The position numbers and the translations under genes are program-made. A stretch of DNA of 64,000 nucleotides from assembly GCF_007097525.1 (NCBI RefSeq), contig NZ_VKDD01000004.1, positions 62,001-126,000 on the forward strand, given 5' to 3'. The notes below the pieces were generated by a model. That model made no database searches. It saw only the letters and a program-made list of their open reading frames with translations, and was not told where the DNA came from. Below are positions 44,722-52,760 of this stretch, piece by piece (position 1 is the stretch's first letter; each line of letters starts with the position of its first letter). The DNA is from Thalassomonas sp. M1454 (GTDB lineage: Bacteria; Pseudomonadota; Gammaproteobacteria; Enterobacterales; Alteromonadaceae).

Positions 44722-45644
44722 TGGCGTTGGATAATAGTTATTTACAATACCCTGAGCGTAGTTATGGCATGGACCATAACCGCTACGACTGGAGCATGTT
44801 AGCCCAACGCAAACCAGTACAATGGCCTAATGGTAAAAAATTAGCGGTATGGGTTAATGTTGGCTTACAGCAGTTTCCATTAGATCAAAAAGGTGTTCCA
44901 TTTAAAGTACCGGGTGGCATGACTATGCCATACCCAGATTTAAGACACTTTAGTTTACGTGATTACGGAAATCGTGTTGGTTTGTATCGTTTTTTAAAGG
45001 CGTTTGACAAGTATGGTGTTAAACCTACCTTTGCCATTAATACTGAATTAGCCGAGCAAAATCCTTACTTACTCGATGTTATTTTAAAGCGCGAAGATGA
45101 GCTAATGTGTCATGGCTGGAATATGGATAGCTTACATTTTGGCGGTCAAGAGCAAGCTGCTGAAGCTGAACTGGTGACTAAAAGCGTGCAGCGCCTTCGA
45201 GAAATTTCTGGGCAAGCGATCCGCGGTTGGATAAGCCCAGCTAAAAATCAAAGTGAAAACACTCCTGAGTTACTAAAAGCAAATGGTATCGACTTTCATT
45301 GTGATTGGGTAAATGACGACATGCCATATGCGTTTAACACCAATAATGGTTCGATGTGGTCTATGCCATTATCAACCGAGTTGAGTGATCAATTCGTACT
45401 CATGAATAACTTACACAGTGAGCAAAGCTACGTTGAGCAAATAATTGATGCAACGTCTATGCTAGCTGCGGAAGCAGATAGCCAAGGTGGTCGTATACTG
45501 GCGTTACAAATCCACCCATGGTTATTAGGTCAACCACATCGCATTGCTAAATTAGAGCAAGTATTAGCGCATTTAGCCGCTCGTGATGATGTTTGGTTTG
45601 CACATGCGAGTGAAATCTTAGATTGTTATACTAAGCAGCAATAA
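44721..45644 (+). CDS. Polysaccharide-deacetylase-fold hydrolase, PuuE/imidase-like (2)
   Basis: A 307-residue paralogue of the preceding protein. It shares the order 'FSLRDYGNRVGLYRFLKAFD', 'LMCHGWNMDSLHFGG', 'IRGWISPAKNQSENTPELL', 'FHCDWVNDDMPYAF' and 'ILALQIHPWLLGQPHRIAKL'. The 'HGW', 'GWxSP' and 'DWxxDDxPY' steps match PuuE-type allantoinases more closely than the first copy does. Two tandem diverged copies, translated by stop-start overlap (TAATG), may form a heteromer or act on successive intermediates. A strong terminator follows. Confidence 0.82.
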   Translation: MALDNSYLQYPERSYGMDHNRYDWSMLAQRKPVQWPNGKKLAVWVNVGLQQFPLDQKGVPFKVPGGMTMPYPDLRHFSLRDYGNRVGLYRFLKAFDKYGVKPTFAINTELAEQNPYLLDVILKREDELMCHGWNMDSLHFGGQEQAAEAELVTKSVQRLREISGQAIRGWISPAKNQSENTPELLKANGIDFHCDWVNDDMPYAFNTNNGSMWSMPLSTELSDQFVLMNNLHSEQSYVEQIIDATSMLAAEADSQGGRILALQIHPWLLGQPHRIAKLEQVLAHLAARDDVWFAHASEILDCYTKQQ

Positions 45645-45669
45645 TTAAGTTTATTATTTAGCAAGTAAA

Positions 45670-45700
45670 AGCCCGATAAAGTAACTTATCGGGCTTTTTT
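45670..45700 (+). terminator. Strong Rho-independent terminator
   Basis: AGCCCGATAA (45670-45679), six-base loop, TTATCGGGCT (45686-45695), then a T-run. It ends the amidase/hydrolase operon. Confidence 0.93.
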
Positions 45701-45739
45701 AGCTATAAAATATTTTGCTATTAAAGGTTTTAAGCTTGT

Positions 45740-46174
45740 CTATATCTCAACAATATTAACGCTTTGGGTTGCGCCTGTTGCCGGCAAATTAAACTTAGCA
45801 TCGTCATAATCAGGTGGACCCATCGAGCCTTTGGCATTATTTGACGTTGCTACTGGCTCTCTTGGAATGCCTATCCAGTTTGAGTCCATTTCTTTATTGC
45901 TATCCCAATCTTGATAAATATATAAACCGTATTCGCCTTCTGGTAGCTCAATGGTGGTTACCAGTTTGCCGTCTCTAACTTGGCCTGCAAGAGGTACTAT
46001 GCTCTGTTTGGTAATATACTTGCTTTTTTCTTCCATCCAATTTTTTTCTTTGTCATAAACATTAATCACAATTTCACCTTTTTCTGATGCAATGTCATTG
46101 ATCTCAATGGTTAATGTGGCGGCAAAAACTTGGCTAGAACATAACAATAATAAGCTGGTAAACAGTGCTTTCAT
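45740..46174 (-). CDS. Exported DUF2141 protein
   Basis: A 144-residue periplasmic protein: signal peptide 'FTSLLLLCSSQVFAA' (about 5-19), then a beta-sandwich with the DUF2141 pattern 'GEIVINVYDKEKNWMEE', 'ELPEGEYGLYIYQDWDSNKE' and 'PREPVATSNNAKG...PPDYDD'. The function of this family is unknown. It is a single gene, convergent with the amidase operon. Two partly basic segments face its start, but no promoter stands out. Confidence 0.88.
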   Translation of the reverse strand: MKALFTSLLLLCSSQVFAATLTIEINDIASEKGEIVINVYDKEKNWMEEKSKYITKQSIVPLAGQVRDGKLVTTIELPEGEYGLYIYQDWDSNKEMDSNWIGIPREPVATSNNAKGSMGPPDYDDAKFNLPATGATQSVNIVEI

Positions 46175-46270
46175 AGTGCTTCCTGTACATTATTTGGATA
46201 AAAATTATGGTTTTAGAGATATACGATTTATTAATAACAATAGATCAAATTTACTCTTTTCCCAAGGTAT

Positions 46271-46308
46271 AAAAAATGGCCGTAAGCAGGGAAACTAAAC
46301 GGCCATTT
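46271..46308 (-). terminator. Terminator of the flavin-reductase operon
   Basis: AAATGGCCGT (46274-46283) pairs with ACGGCCATTT (46299-46308). The flanking A-run becomes a T-run on the minus strand. Confidence 0.85.
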
Positions 46309-46342
46309 ATTTAAAGTGTTAAATAATCAAAGTTGTTAGTGA

Positions 46343-46831
46343 TTATTCAGATGCTATTTTTGCGTATCTGCCAGAGTGAAAAACCAGCGGGTCTTTACAA
46401 TCATGAGCATCAAAATCAAGCACTCGACCAACGATAATTACATGGTCACCGCCTTCATATTGATGTTCAACCTGACATTGAAAACGGGCACTGTATTCTT
46501 TTAGCATTGGCACATCACCAATACCTGTTTCTAGTTCCACGTTGGCAAATTTATCGGCACCTTGGCGGGCAAATAAGTTAGACACTTCTTGCTGGTCTTC
46601 ACACAATACATGCACAGCAAAGTTACTTGCTTCTTTAAAAGCTGGTAATGAACGTGCGCCTTTGTCGATGCTCCACAAAATTAATGGTGGATCAAGCGAT
46701 ACCGAGTTAAAACTACTGATAGTCATACCAATAAGTTCGTCGCCAAACTTAGTAGTAACAATAGTAACGCCGGTAGGGAATTTACCTAAAGCATTACGAA
46801 ATTGTATTGGATCAATACCTGGATTAGTCAT
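46343..46831 (-). CDS. Flavin reductase-like (HpaC/RutF-type) protein
   Basis: A 162-residue FMN-binding split-barrel protein with the flavin-reductase pattern 'FRNALGKFPTGVTIVTTKFG', 'GMTISSFNSVSLDPPLILWS', 'SNFAVHVLCEDQQEVSNLFA' and 'GGDHVIIVGRVLDFD'. Such proteins use NAD(P)H to supply reduced flavin to a partner monooxygenase. It lies 10 bp after the two-repeat barrel gene in one operon, so that protein, or another oxygenase of the locus, may be the partner. Length is normal for HpaC (about 170). Confidence 0.9.
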   Translation of the reverse strand: MTNPGIDPIQFRNALGKFPTGVTIVTTKFGDELIGMTISSFNSVSLDPPLILWSIDKGARSLPAFKEASNFAVHVLCEDQQEVSNLFARQGADKFANVELETGIGDVPMLKEYSARFQCQVEHQYEGGDHVIIVGRVLDFDAHDCKDPLVFHSGRYAKIASE

Positions 46832-46841
46832 ACTAACCTCC

Positions 46842-47825
46842 TTACTTTTTAACGTATTGTGCGTTTAATACGTTTTCGCCTTCTTGCCAATCAAGTACAC
46901 CAAACGTAGTGTAAACTTCTTTATTTGATTGGTAGAACTGCCAAACAGAACATAAGCTAAACTTGTCATCAATTAAAGTGTCACGGCTCTTAAGTTTGAA
47001 CGCTTCACCATAAAAATGTTGAGTACTCCATAAGTAACGACCATAAGCACGACCATTACCAAATACATCTGGACCTTCAAAAGTATGTACTGAATCAGTG
47101 CGTGAGCGCTTATAGCTAAATGTACGCTCAATAGCACCTGTCATTGTTACGGTTACATTAGCTTCACGAAGTGAAGTAGGGGTGTAATCGATAACAATAT
47201 CGGTAGTACCAATTTTCTCTTGATCACCATTATGTACGTCTAATGTGCCAGTCCATTGACCTTGGTTTTTAACTGGTAAGATAAACGGTTTTTTCGCATT
47301 TTTTTGCTCGTCTTCTAAGAAGTTTTCTACAAACTTTTGCGTTTCAGGGTTGGTTTCATGATCTTGCGTTACTACGTATAAACCATTAAATACAGCAACT
47401 AATGTGTCAGCTTCAAATAACTGTGAAGAGTAAACTTGTAAACCGTGCTCAGGTAAAATTAGGTTTACCGTACGTAAATCAGTATTCCAACCCGGAGAGT
47501 AATAGTTAGAGTCTACTAATAAACCATAAGGACGACCTGAACCCATAAAGTCAGGGCCACAATATACACGGTCTTGGTCGCTATCAATAACACCAAACTC
47601 AAAACGCGCACCGGCTGTATCAAAACGGTTACGTAGAGGACCTGAGTTTTGGAAATCTGTTTCCATCCAGTAGGTAGTACGGTCACCTTCAAATACTGAA
47701 GCGCGGTTTACTTTGTTAAACCCTGTATGGCTGCCATCTGCATCAAATACTGACGGAAGGCCATGCCATTCACCTGTGATGGCTTGTTGGAATTTACTAG
47801 GTGTTTTCTCTGACATGTTATTCAC
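46842..47825 (-). CDS. Two-repeat beta-barrel-like protein of unknown function
   Basis: A 327-residue soluble protein with no signal peptide or membrane helix. It looks internally duplicated: 'GPDFMGSGRPYG' (about 88-99) is echoed by 'GPDVFGNGRAYG' (about 252-263), each after an aromatic/charged strand set ('ASVFEGDRTTYWMETDF' and 'TFSYKRSRTDSVHTFEG'). The strand-rich, Tyr/Trp/Asp-rich make-up suggests tandem lipocalin- or barrel-like domains that could bind a hydrophobic ligand. I recognise no named family. It is translated just before the flavin reductase (10-bp gap). Start may be Met 4 ('MSEKTPSKFQ'). Confidence 0.6.
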   Translation of the reverse strand: MNNMSEKTPSKFQQAITGEWHGLPSVFDADGSHTGFNKVNRASVFEGDRTTYWMETDFQNSGPLRNRFDTAGARFEFGVIDSDQDRVYCGPDFMGSGRPYGLLVDSNYYSPGWNTDLRTVNLILPEHGLQVYSSQLFEADTLVAVFNGLYVVTQDHETNPETQKFVENFLEDEQKNAKKPFILPVKNQGQWTGTLDVHNGDQEKIGTTDIVIDYTPTSLREANVTVTMTGAIERTFSYKRSRTDSVHTFEGPDVFGNGRAYGRYLWSTQHFYGEAFKLKSRDTLIDDKFSLCSVWQFYQSNKEVYTTFGVLDWQEGENVLNAQYVKK

Positions 47826-47926
47826 TCTTTGTTGTAGTCTTAGCTAGTATTTTAGCGATATAGCTTAAATGTACTATGGTTATATCATTATTACAATGTT
47901 GATTTATCACAGAAATGCTAAAAAGC

Positions 47927-47956
47927 AAAAGCCCACTATAACAATAGTGGGCTTTT
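47927..47956. terminator. Terminator after the rubredoxin-reductase gene
   Basis: AAAAGCCCACTAT (47927-47939) pairs with ATAGTGGGCTTTT (47944-47956). It separates the rubredoxin-reductase transcript from the barrel-protein/flavin-reductase transcript on the same strand. Confidence 0.88.
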
Positions 47957-47979
47957 AGTTAGTTTTTATTAGCTCAGGG

Positions 47980-49623
47980 CTATGGCATCACTGGTGGACA
48001 CTGTTTTTCAAGCTCGCTTCTTGCACCCGTTTGAGAGCCGGTAAGTGCAAAGCCAAGTGTTTGACCACTAGCGTCTTTAAAGACCGCTTTAACACCTTCC
48101 GCTGTTTGCGTTTCATAATGCCATTGACCTTGTGCGCCTCTCGCTGGTGGATTAACCACAACAGGGAACAAGGTAGTTTTGATCATTACTGGCATAGCAC
48201 CGTAACTTACCGTAGTTGGCGTACCTGTTAAGGTTTTAGCTAATGCTTTAAGTTGTGCCATAAGTGGTAAGATGTAAAACAGCACATGGCCATCAACTTG
48301 CGCACAATCACCAATTGAATAGATATCTGCAACACTTGTTTCTAGTTGACGGTTAGTCATTATACCGCGATCTGTTTGTACACCAGCAGCAGTAGCTAAG
48401 GTTAAGTTTGGTCTTACGCCGATTGCACTTAATACAATATCAGCTTCAATTTGCTCGCCATTTTTCAAGGTAGCAACTACGCCGCTGCCTTTAGTATCTA
48501 TACGTTCAACGACAGTACCAAAGTGGAATTTAGCACCCGCTAAAGCAAGAGCTGACTCAACCGACTTAGAAGCTTGTTCAGGTAATAAGTTAGCTAATAC
48601 CGTTGGCATTGGGTCAACAACTTCAATGTCGTAACCGGTTTGGATTAAATCATTAGCGTATTCACAACCAATTAAACCAGCACCAATAATTAATACTTTT
48701 TTCTTATGCTTAGCTATGGTTCTAAAGCGAGCGTAATCAAGTAGGTCATTAACCGTATAAACATGGTTTAAACCATTGCCATCTAGTGGTGCTTCAATAC
48801 AGCTTGCACCAGTAGCCAGGATAAGTTTACCGTAACTATGGATACCGTTATTGCTACAAGTAATAGTTTTAGCCGCGCTGTCTATTGCCGTAATTGGGCT
48901 AAAGATATGAATTTCAGCGTGCAGCTGTTCAGCCATTTGTTCAGCCGTTTGGCTAACTAATTCTGCCGCCGATTTGTTTTTAGCAAAACCAGTAGATAAC
49001 TGCGGTTTCGAGTAAAACGCACCGTCGTCATTAGTAAACATTTTAATTGGTGTTGTTGTATCGTGCTTGCGGATTTCTTTCGCTAAGTTATAACCTGCTA
49101 AACCAGTACCGATAATTACAATCGCTGGCTTAGAGTCATCAATAACTTGTTCTTGGCTAGGCTCTTCTGCTGTTGTAGTCGTGCTAGCTTCAGTATTAGC
49201 AACTTGTACTTCAACACGTTTAACTTCTAACATATCAAAGTCAGACTTGCCTACGCCACATTCAGGACATAACCAGTCTTTTGGCACATCTTGCCAACGA
49301 GTACCCGGTGCAATACCATCTTCAGGCCAACCTTTCGACTCATCATAAACCCATGCACACACTTGGCATTCCCAAATGCTGTATTCAATAGTCTCAACGT
49401 GTGTGTCTTGTTTAGCAACTGCTACGGCAGCTGGAGTGGTCTCACTCTCAGAAATAGCTACCATGTCAAAATCTTCTTTACCTACACCACATTCCGGGCA
49501 TAGCCAATCATCTGGAATATCTTCCCAACGAGTACCTGGCTCAATACCATCTTCAGGCCAGCCCTTTGCTTCATCATAAATCCATGCGCAAACCTGACAT
49601 TCCCATATTTTATACTGTGACAT
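47980..49623 (-). CDS. Fusion of two rubredoxins with NAD(P)H:rubredoxin reductase
   Basis: A 547-residue electron carrier. Rubredoxin 1 covers residues about 1-55 ('[20 protein letters not shown]', '[15 protein letters not shown]') and rubredoxin 2 residues about 80-133 ('[20 protein letters not shown]', '[15 protein letters not shown]'). All eight iron-ligating Cys are present. After a Thr/Glu linker a pyridine nucleotide-disulfide-type flavoprotein follows (about 167-547): '[20 protein letters not shown]' (FAD), '[20 protein letters not shown]' (NAD) and '[14 protein letters not shown]'. It would pass electrons from NAD(P)H to an oxygenase; the Rieske enzyme is divergent 343 bp away. Tandem rubredoxins on one reductase chain are uncommon. 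Confidence 0.92.
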   Translation of the reverse strand: MSQYKIWECQVCAWIYDEAKGWPEDGIEPGTRWEDIPDDWLCPECGVGKEDFDMVAISESETTPAAVAVAKQDTHVETIEYSIWECQVCAWVYDESKGWPEDGIAPGTRWQDVPKDWLCPECGVGKSDFDMLEVKRVEVQVANTEASTTTTAEEPSQEQVIDDSKPAIVIIGTGLAGYNLAKEIRKHDTTTPIKMFTNDDGAFYSKPQLSTGFAKNKSAAELVSQTAEQMAEQLHAEIHIFSPITAIDSAAKTITCSNNGIHSYGKLILATGASCIEAPLDGNGLNHVYTVNDLLDYARFRTIAKHKKKVLIIGAGLIGCEYANDLIQTGYDIEVVDPMPTVLANLLPEQASKSVESALALAGAKFHFGTVVERIDTKGSGVVATLKNGEQIEADIVLSAIGVRPNLTLATAAGVQTDRGIMTNRQLETSVADIYSIGDCAQVDGHVLFYILPLMAQLKALAKTLTGTPTTVSYGAMPVMIKTTLFPVVVNPPARGAQGQWHYETQTAEGVKAVFKDASGQTLGFALTGSQTGARSELEKQCPPVMP

Positions 49624-49966
49624 TATATTGTCCTCTACTTTATAGCTCTTGGAAAAACGACGGAAAAAGTGCCGTTATCAAAAATGAAATCTTCTTAAAA
49701 TTATTAAAACAATGTTTGTTTACTTTGCAAACAACAATCAAGGTTAGTTAATTTATTGATAAAATCATTTAAATGTTATATTGATATAATATTATGTTTA
49801 AAGCATACTGTTTAGCAACTAAAACATTAAAACAATTTTGTTAATAGGTTCGATTCTTTGATCTAGACTAATTTAACATGATATATACCTATTTTTTACT
49901 GCTAAGTGATCTTATTGTTTAGATATGCAGTATTGAACGAAAAAATGCAGTTTTGGAGTTAAAACG
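49624..49966. promoter_or_regulatory. 343-bp divergent control region, rubredoxin reductase / Rieske oxygenase
   Basis: There are no credible genes here. It contains inverted arms TGTTTG (49713-49718) and CAAACA (49728-49733), a second TGATCT at 49858, and the ECF-like box at 49907-49934. Close to the Rieske start are two direct copies of ATGCAGT(A/T)TTG (from 49925 and 49945), exactly 20 bp apart, which suggests a regulator binding one face of the helix. The rest is AT-rich. Confidence 0.5.
49907..49934 (+). promoter_or_regulatory. Possible ECF-sigma promoter of Rieske oxygenase gene (one mismatch)
   Basis: TGATCT, 16 bases, AGTATT. This matches the local rpoE promoter (TGATCT, 16 bases, CGTATT) at 11 of 12 positions and sits 32 bp before the start codon. 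The missing C of the otherwise constant CGT makes it weaker than the five sites downstream. Confidence 0.4.
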
Positions 49967-51187
49967 ATGATAACTAATCTATGGTACGTGGCCGAATGGT
50001 CTGAAGCAGTTAAAGATAAACCGGTTAAAGCAAAAATACTCGGCCAAAACCTAGTGTTATTCAGAGACCTTGAAGGCAAAGTAAAGGCCGTTGCAGATGT
50101 ATGTATGCATCGCGGTGGCTCTTTATCTGGCGGTTGGGTGAATGAAAAACGTGATTGTGTTGTATGCCCATACCATGGTTGGGAATACGATGGTTCAGGT
50201 AAATGTAAAAAAATCCCATCAGAAGGTCCAGAATTTAAAGTACCATCACGCTTTAAGCTTGACGCCTACCCAGTAGAAGAGCACTACGGCATGATCTGGG
50301 TATTTATGGGTGACCTTCCAGAAGAAGAACGCTACCCAATTCCTCCATTACCTGAATACGGTACGGAAAAATGGAAAGGCTTAAAAACCGAATTCACATG
50401 GAAAGCAGAAGCATCTCGTGTTGTTGAAAACGGTATTGATATCGCGCATGCATCATTTGTACACCCTGTTTTTGGTTACCCAAGCACCGCTGAAGATAAC
50501 TATATTGATGAAGTAGAAAAGCATGAATGGTGGGCTCGCTCAACCAACGTGATGTTTCCACCACAATTAAAAGGTGGCTTCTTAGGCTGGCGTAACTTTA
50601 TCCGTAAGGATAAGCAAGAAACTCGTGTGCACCCAGAGTGGCATTTACCGGGAATGATTGTTCGTATTCAAATTGACTTACGTCCAGGTTGGCAAATTGT
50701 TATGTTTGATGCCAACACACCAGTTGATGAAAACACTACTCGTACCTTTGCATGGCAGTTCAGAACCTTCTTCAAACAAAAAATATTTGATAAAGGCTCA
50801 ATGAAGCGTTTGGCAACCATTTTAGAAGAAGATGCAACTATTGTAGAAGCTTCACAGCCTTACTACTTACCTGAAACACTAGCCAATGAAGTATCAGTTA
50901 AATCAGATAAATTCATGAGTACATTCCGTATGGCTCGTCGTAAGCTAGTAGAAGAAAAAGGCTGGCAGATTGACATGGCAGCACGCGATGCGCACCACGG
51001 TAAGCAAGTATTAACAATTGCCTCACCTGGTCGTCGTGAAGCTGAAGAAGCTGGTGAAGGCTGGGTATTTGAGAAAATGCCAACGGTTGCACCAATTAAG
51101 AAAGCGGCTACTAAGAATGAATTTGAGCAGGATGTTGATAACTTAACGACTGAATCAGCTAATTCAAAAGATAGCTTCTTAGTTTAA
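49967..51187 (+). CDS. Rieske non-heme iron oxygenase, alpha subunit (PaO/VanA-like)
   Basis: A 406-residue oxygenase. The Rieske [2Fe-2S] site is 'CMHRGGSL' (about 47-54) and 'CPYHGWEYDGSG' (about 67-78). The catalytic domain has the mononuclear-iron facial triad region 'VENGIDIAHASFVHP' (about 152-166; two His, with the bridging Asp in 'GID'). The N-terminus 'NLWYVAEWSEAV' and single-subunit layout match pheophorbide-a-oxygenase/vanillate-demethylase-type enzymes, which oxidise rings or remove methyl groups. Electron donors are probably the divergent rubredoxin reductase. No signal peptide, so the substrate is cytoplasmic. A terminator follows directly, so it is monocistronic. Confidence 0.9.
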   Translation: MITNLWYVAEWSEAVKDKPVKAKILGQNLVLFRDLEGKVKAVADVCMHRGGSLSGGWVNEKRDCVVCPYHGWEYDGSGKCKKIPSEGPEFKVPSRFKLDAYPVEEHYGMIWVFMGDLPEEERYPIPPLPEYGTEKWKGLKTEFTWKAEASRVVENGIDIAHASFVHPVFGYPSTAEDNYIDEVEKHEWWARSTNVMFPPQLKGGFLGWRNFIRKDKQETRVHPEWHLPGMIVRIQIDLRPGWQIVMFDANTPVDENTTRTFAWQFRTFFKQKIFDKGSMKRLATILEEDATIVEASQPYYLPETLANEVSVKSDKFMSTFRMARRKLVEEKGWQIDMAARDAHHGKQVLTIASPGRREAEEAGEGWVFEKMPTVAPIKKAATKNEFEQDVDNLTTESANSKDSFLV

Positions 51188-51212
51188 TATTAAGAGGCAC
51201 TTTACAAAAAAC

Positions 51213-51243
51213 AAAGCCACTTCATAATGAAGTGGCTTTTTAT
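51213..51243 (+). terminator. Terminator after Rieske gene
   Basis: AAAGCCACTTCA (51213-51224), TAA loop, TGAAGTGGCTTT (51228-51239), with a T-run. The stem is 12 bp and perfect. Confidence 0.93.
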
Positions 51244-51366
51244 TATTGAGTGTTTAATTAATCGTTTTTATAAAATTAAAATGTGAAGAGATCCCATCCA
51301 AAAGCATAATGGGAAGACGTTGTCTCTATTACATAATTAGAAAAAGTTACATAAGTAGAAAAATTA

Positions 51367-51428
51367 CTCCGTCATCCCCTGCGAGCCAAAGCGAGATACT
51401 GGACCCCTCCAGTATTGCAGAGCCTGTT
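51367..51428. repeat. Degraded intergenic repeat-like sequence
   Basis: This contains CCGTCATCCCCTGCGAGC followed by AAGCGAGATACTGGAC, resembling the GTCATCCC...GCGAG...TGG interspersed repeats frequent in bacterial intergenic DNA. The hairpin ATACTGG (51396-51402) and CCAGTAT (51409-51415) lies inside. Its base composition is clearly more GC-rich than the flanks. The assignment rests on resemblance only. Confidence 0.4.
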
Positions 51429-51460
51429 AAGTACTTTTTATTGTACCTTCAAACAAAAAC

Positions 51461-52696
51461 TTACTGAGCTTTTCTGGCAACAAAGTGCACCGTACTAGTT
51501 GCGCGTTCTAAGAAAGCACCTTCACAGTAACCTAAGTAATATAACCATAAACGTTTAAAGCGTTGGTCGTAACCAAACTCGGTTAATTGATTAAACGATT
51601 GTAAAAAACGCGTGCGCCAATCGGCCAGTGTGCGGGCGTAATCTAAACCAATGTCGTGCAGCTCTTCTAATACGCAGCTAGTTTCCTTGGTCAGCATATT
51701 AGTCATTAAGTTGATTGACGGTAAAAATCCACCAGGGAAAATATAGCGCTGAATAAAGTCGACATTATGCAGGTAGTGCTCAAAACGTTGGTCAGCAATG
51801 GTGATGGCTTGAATTAATAAACGGCCACCAGGTTTTAAGCGGTCATTACATTGTTGAAAGAAGCTTTGCATGTATTCATGGCCTACGGCTTCAATCATTT
51901 CAATGGAAACAACTTTATCGTATTGTCCTGTTAGATTGCGGTAATCTTCTTTTAACAAAGTGATTTTATCTTCAAGGTTAAGCTCTTTAACCCTTTGCTC
52001 GGCATATTCGTGCTGAGCATCTGAAATAGTAGTGGTGGTTACTTTACAGCCGTAGTGAGAAGCCGCATAAATCGCTAAGCCACCCCAACCAGTACCAATT
52101 TCAAGAATATGATCGCTTTCTTGCAGTTGTAAGCGTTGGCAAATCATTTCTAACTTGTGCAGTTGAGCTTGCTCTAAACTTGCATCACTATTTGGATAAA
52201 TTGCCGCGGAATACATCATTTCTTTATCAAGAAAGCGGGTATAAAGCTCGTTACCTAAATCATAATGGGCAAGAATATTCTTTTTAGAGCCCGCTTTACT
52301 ATTGTGATTTCGACGGTGAAATAATTTATATTTTAATTTATTAATCCACGCCATTTTTTGTTCAAGTTGATCGGTAAGTTTTTGCGCTTTGGCAAATATT
52401 CTAATAATGGTAGTTAAATCAGGTGTGCTCCATTTATCGTCAATAAATGCTTGTGCTACACCTATGCTGCCACCACGAACGAAATCGATATAAGCGGTCG
52501 CATCGTTGATGACCATTTTGCCTTGTAGCTGAACGTTATTACTATGCTCGATGTTGCCAAAGCTATAAGTATTTTCACCTTCAACAATTTCTAACGCACC
52601 TTCTTCGATACGATTTAATAATGCAAAAACTAACTGACGACATCGGCTATTTAGCCATGTTATTTTTTGTTGTGAATAATCTACTGTGCTTTCCAC
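51461..52696 (-). CDS. cfa: Cyclopropane-fatty-acyl-phospholipid synthase
   Basis: A 411-residue SAM-dependent enzyme that methylenates unsaturated phospholipid chains at the inner membrane. N-terminal lipid-binding region (about 1-110) with 'VRGGSIGVAQAFIDDKWST', then the methyltransferase: 'AHYDLGNELYTRFLDKEMMY', 'ILEIGTGWGGLAIYAA' (SAM site), 'SIEMIEAVGHEYMQSFF' and 'YIFPGGFLPSI'. C-terminal 'WRTRFLQSF...LYYLGYCEGAF' is also typical. In Rhodobacter and relatives cfaA belongs to the sigma-E/ChrR singlet-oxygen regulon. Here a matching promoter lies at 52728-52755, so this gene has its own ECF start as well as possible read-through from the operon upstream. Confidence 0.95.
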   Translation of the reverse strand: MESTVDYSQQKITWLNSRCRQLVFALLNRIEEGALEIVEGENTYSFGNIEHSNNVQLQGKMVINDATAYIDFVRGGSIGVAQAFIDDKWSTPDLTTIIRIFAKAQKLTDQLEQKMAWINKLKYKLFHRRNHNSKAGSKKNILAHYDLGNELYTRFLDKEMMYSAAIYPNSDASLEQAQLHKLEMICQRLQLQESDHILEIGTGWGGLAIYAASHYGCKVTTTTISDAQHEYAEQRVKELNLEDKITLLKEDYRNLTGQYDKVVSIEMIEAVGHEYMQSFFQQCNDRLKPGGRLLIQAITIADQRFEHYLHNVDFIQRYIFPGGFLPSINLMTNMLTKETSCVLEELHDIGLDYARTLADWRTRFLQSFNQLTEFGYDQRFKRLWLYYLGYCEGAFLERATSTVHFVARKAQ

Positions 52697-52727
52697 GTAT
52701 CTCTCCAGTATTTTTGACCCTATTTAT

Positions 52728-52755
52728 TTAACGCGAATTTTAATAATTAGGATCT
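52728..52755 (-). promoter_or_regulatory. ECF (RpoE/ChrR-type) promoter of cfa
   Basis: On the minus strand: AGATCC, 16 bases, CGTTAA. The -10 is 32 bp before the cfa start codon. Spacing is identical to four other copies in this region. Confidence 0.75.
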
Positions 52756-52760
52756 GTTTT

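Noticed and set aside
51551-51558. AAACGTTT inside cfa as a LacI operator
   Set aside because: It is within coding sequence, is not an extended palindrome, and AT-rich codons explain it.
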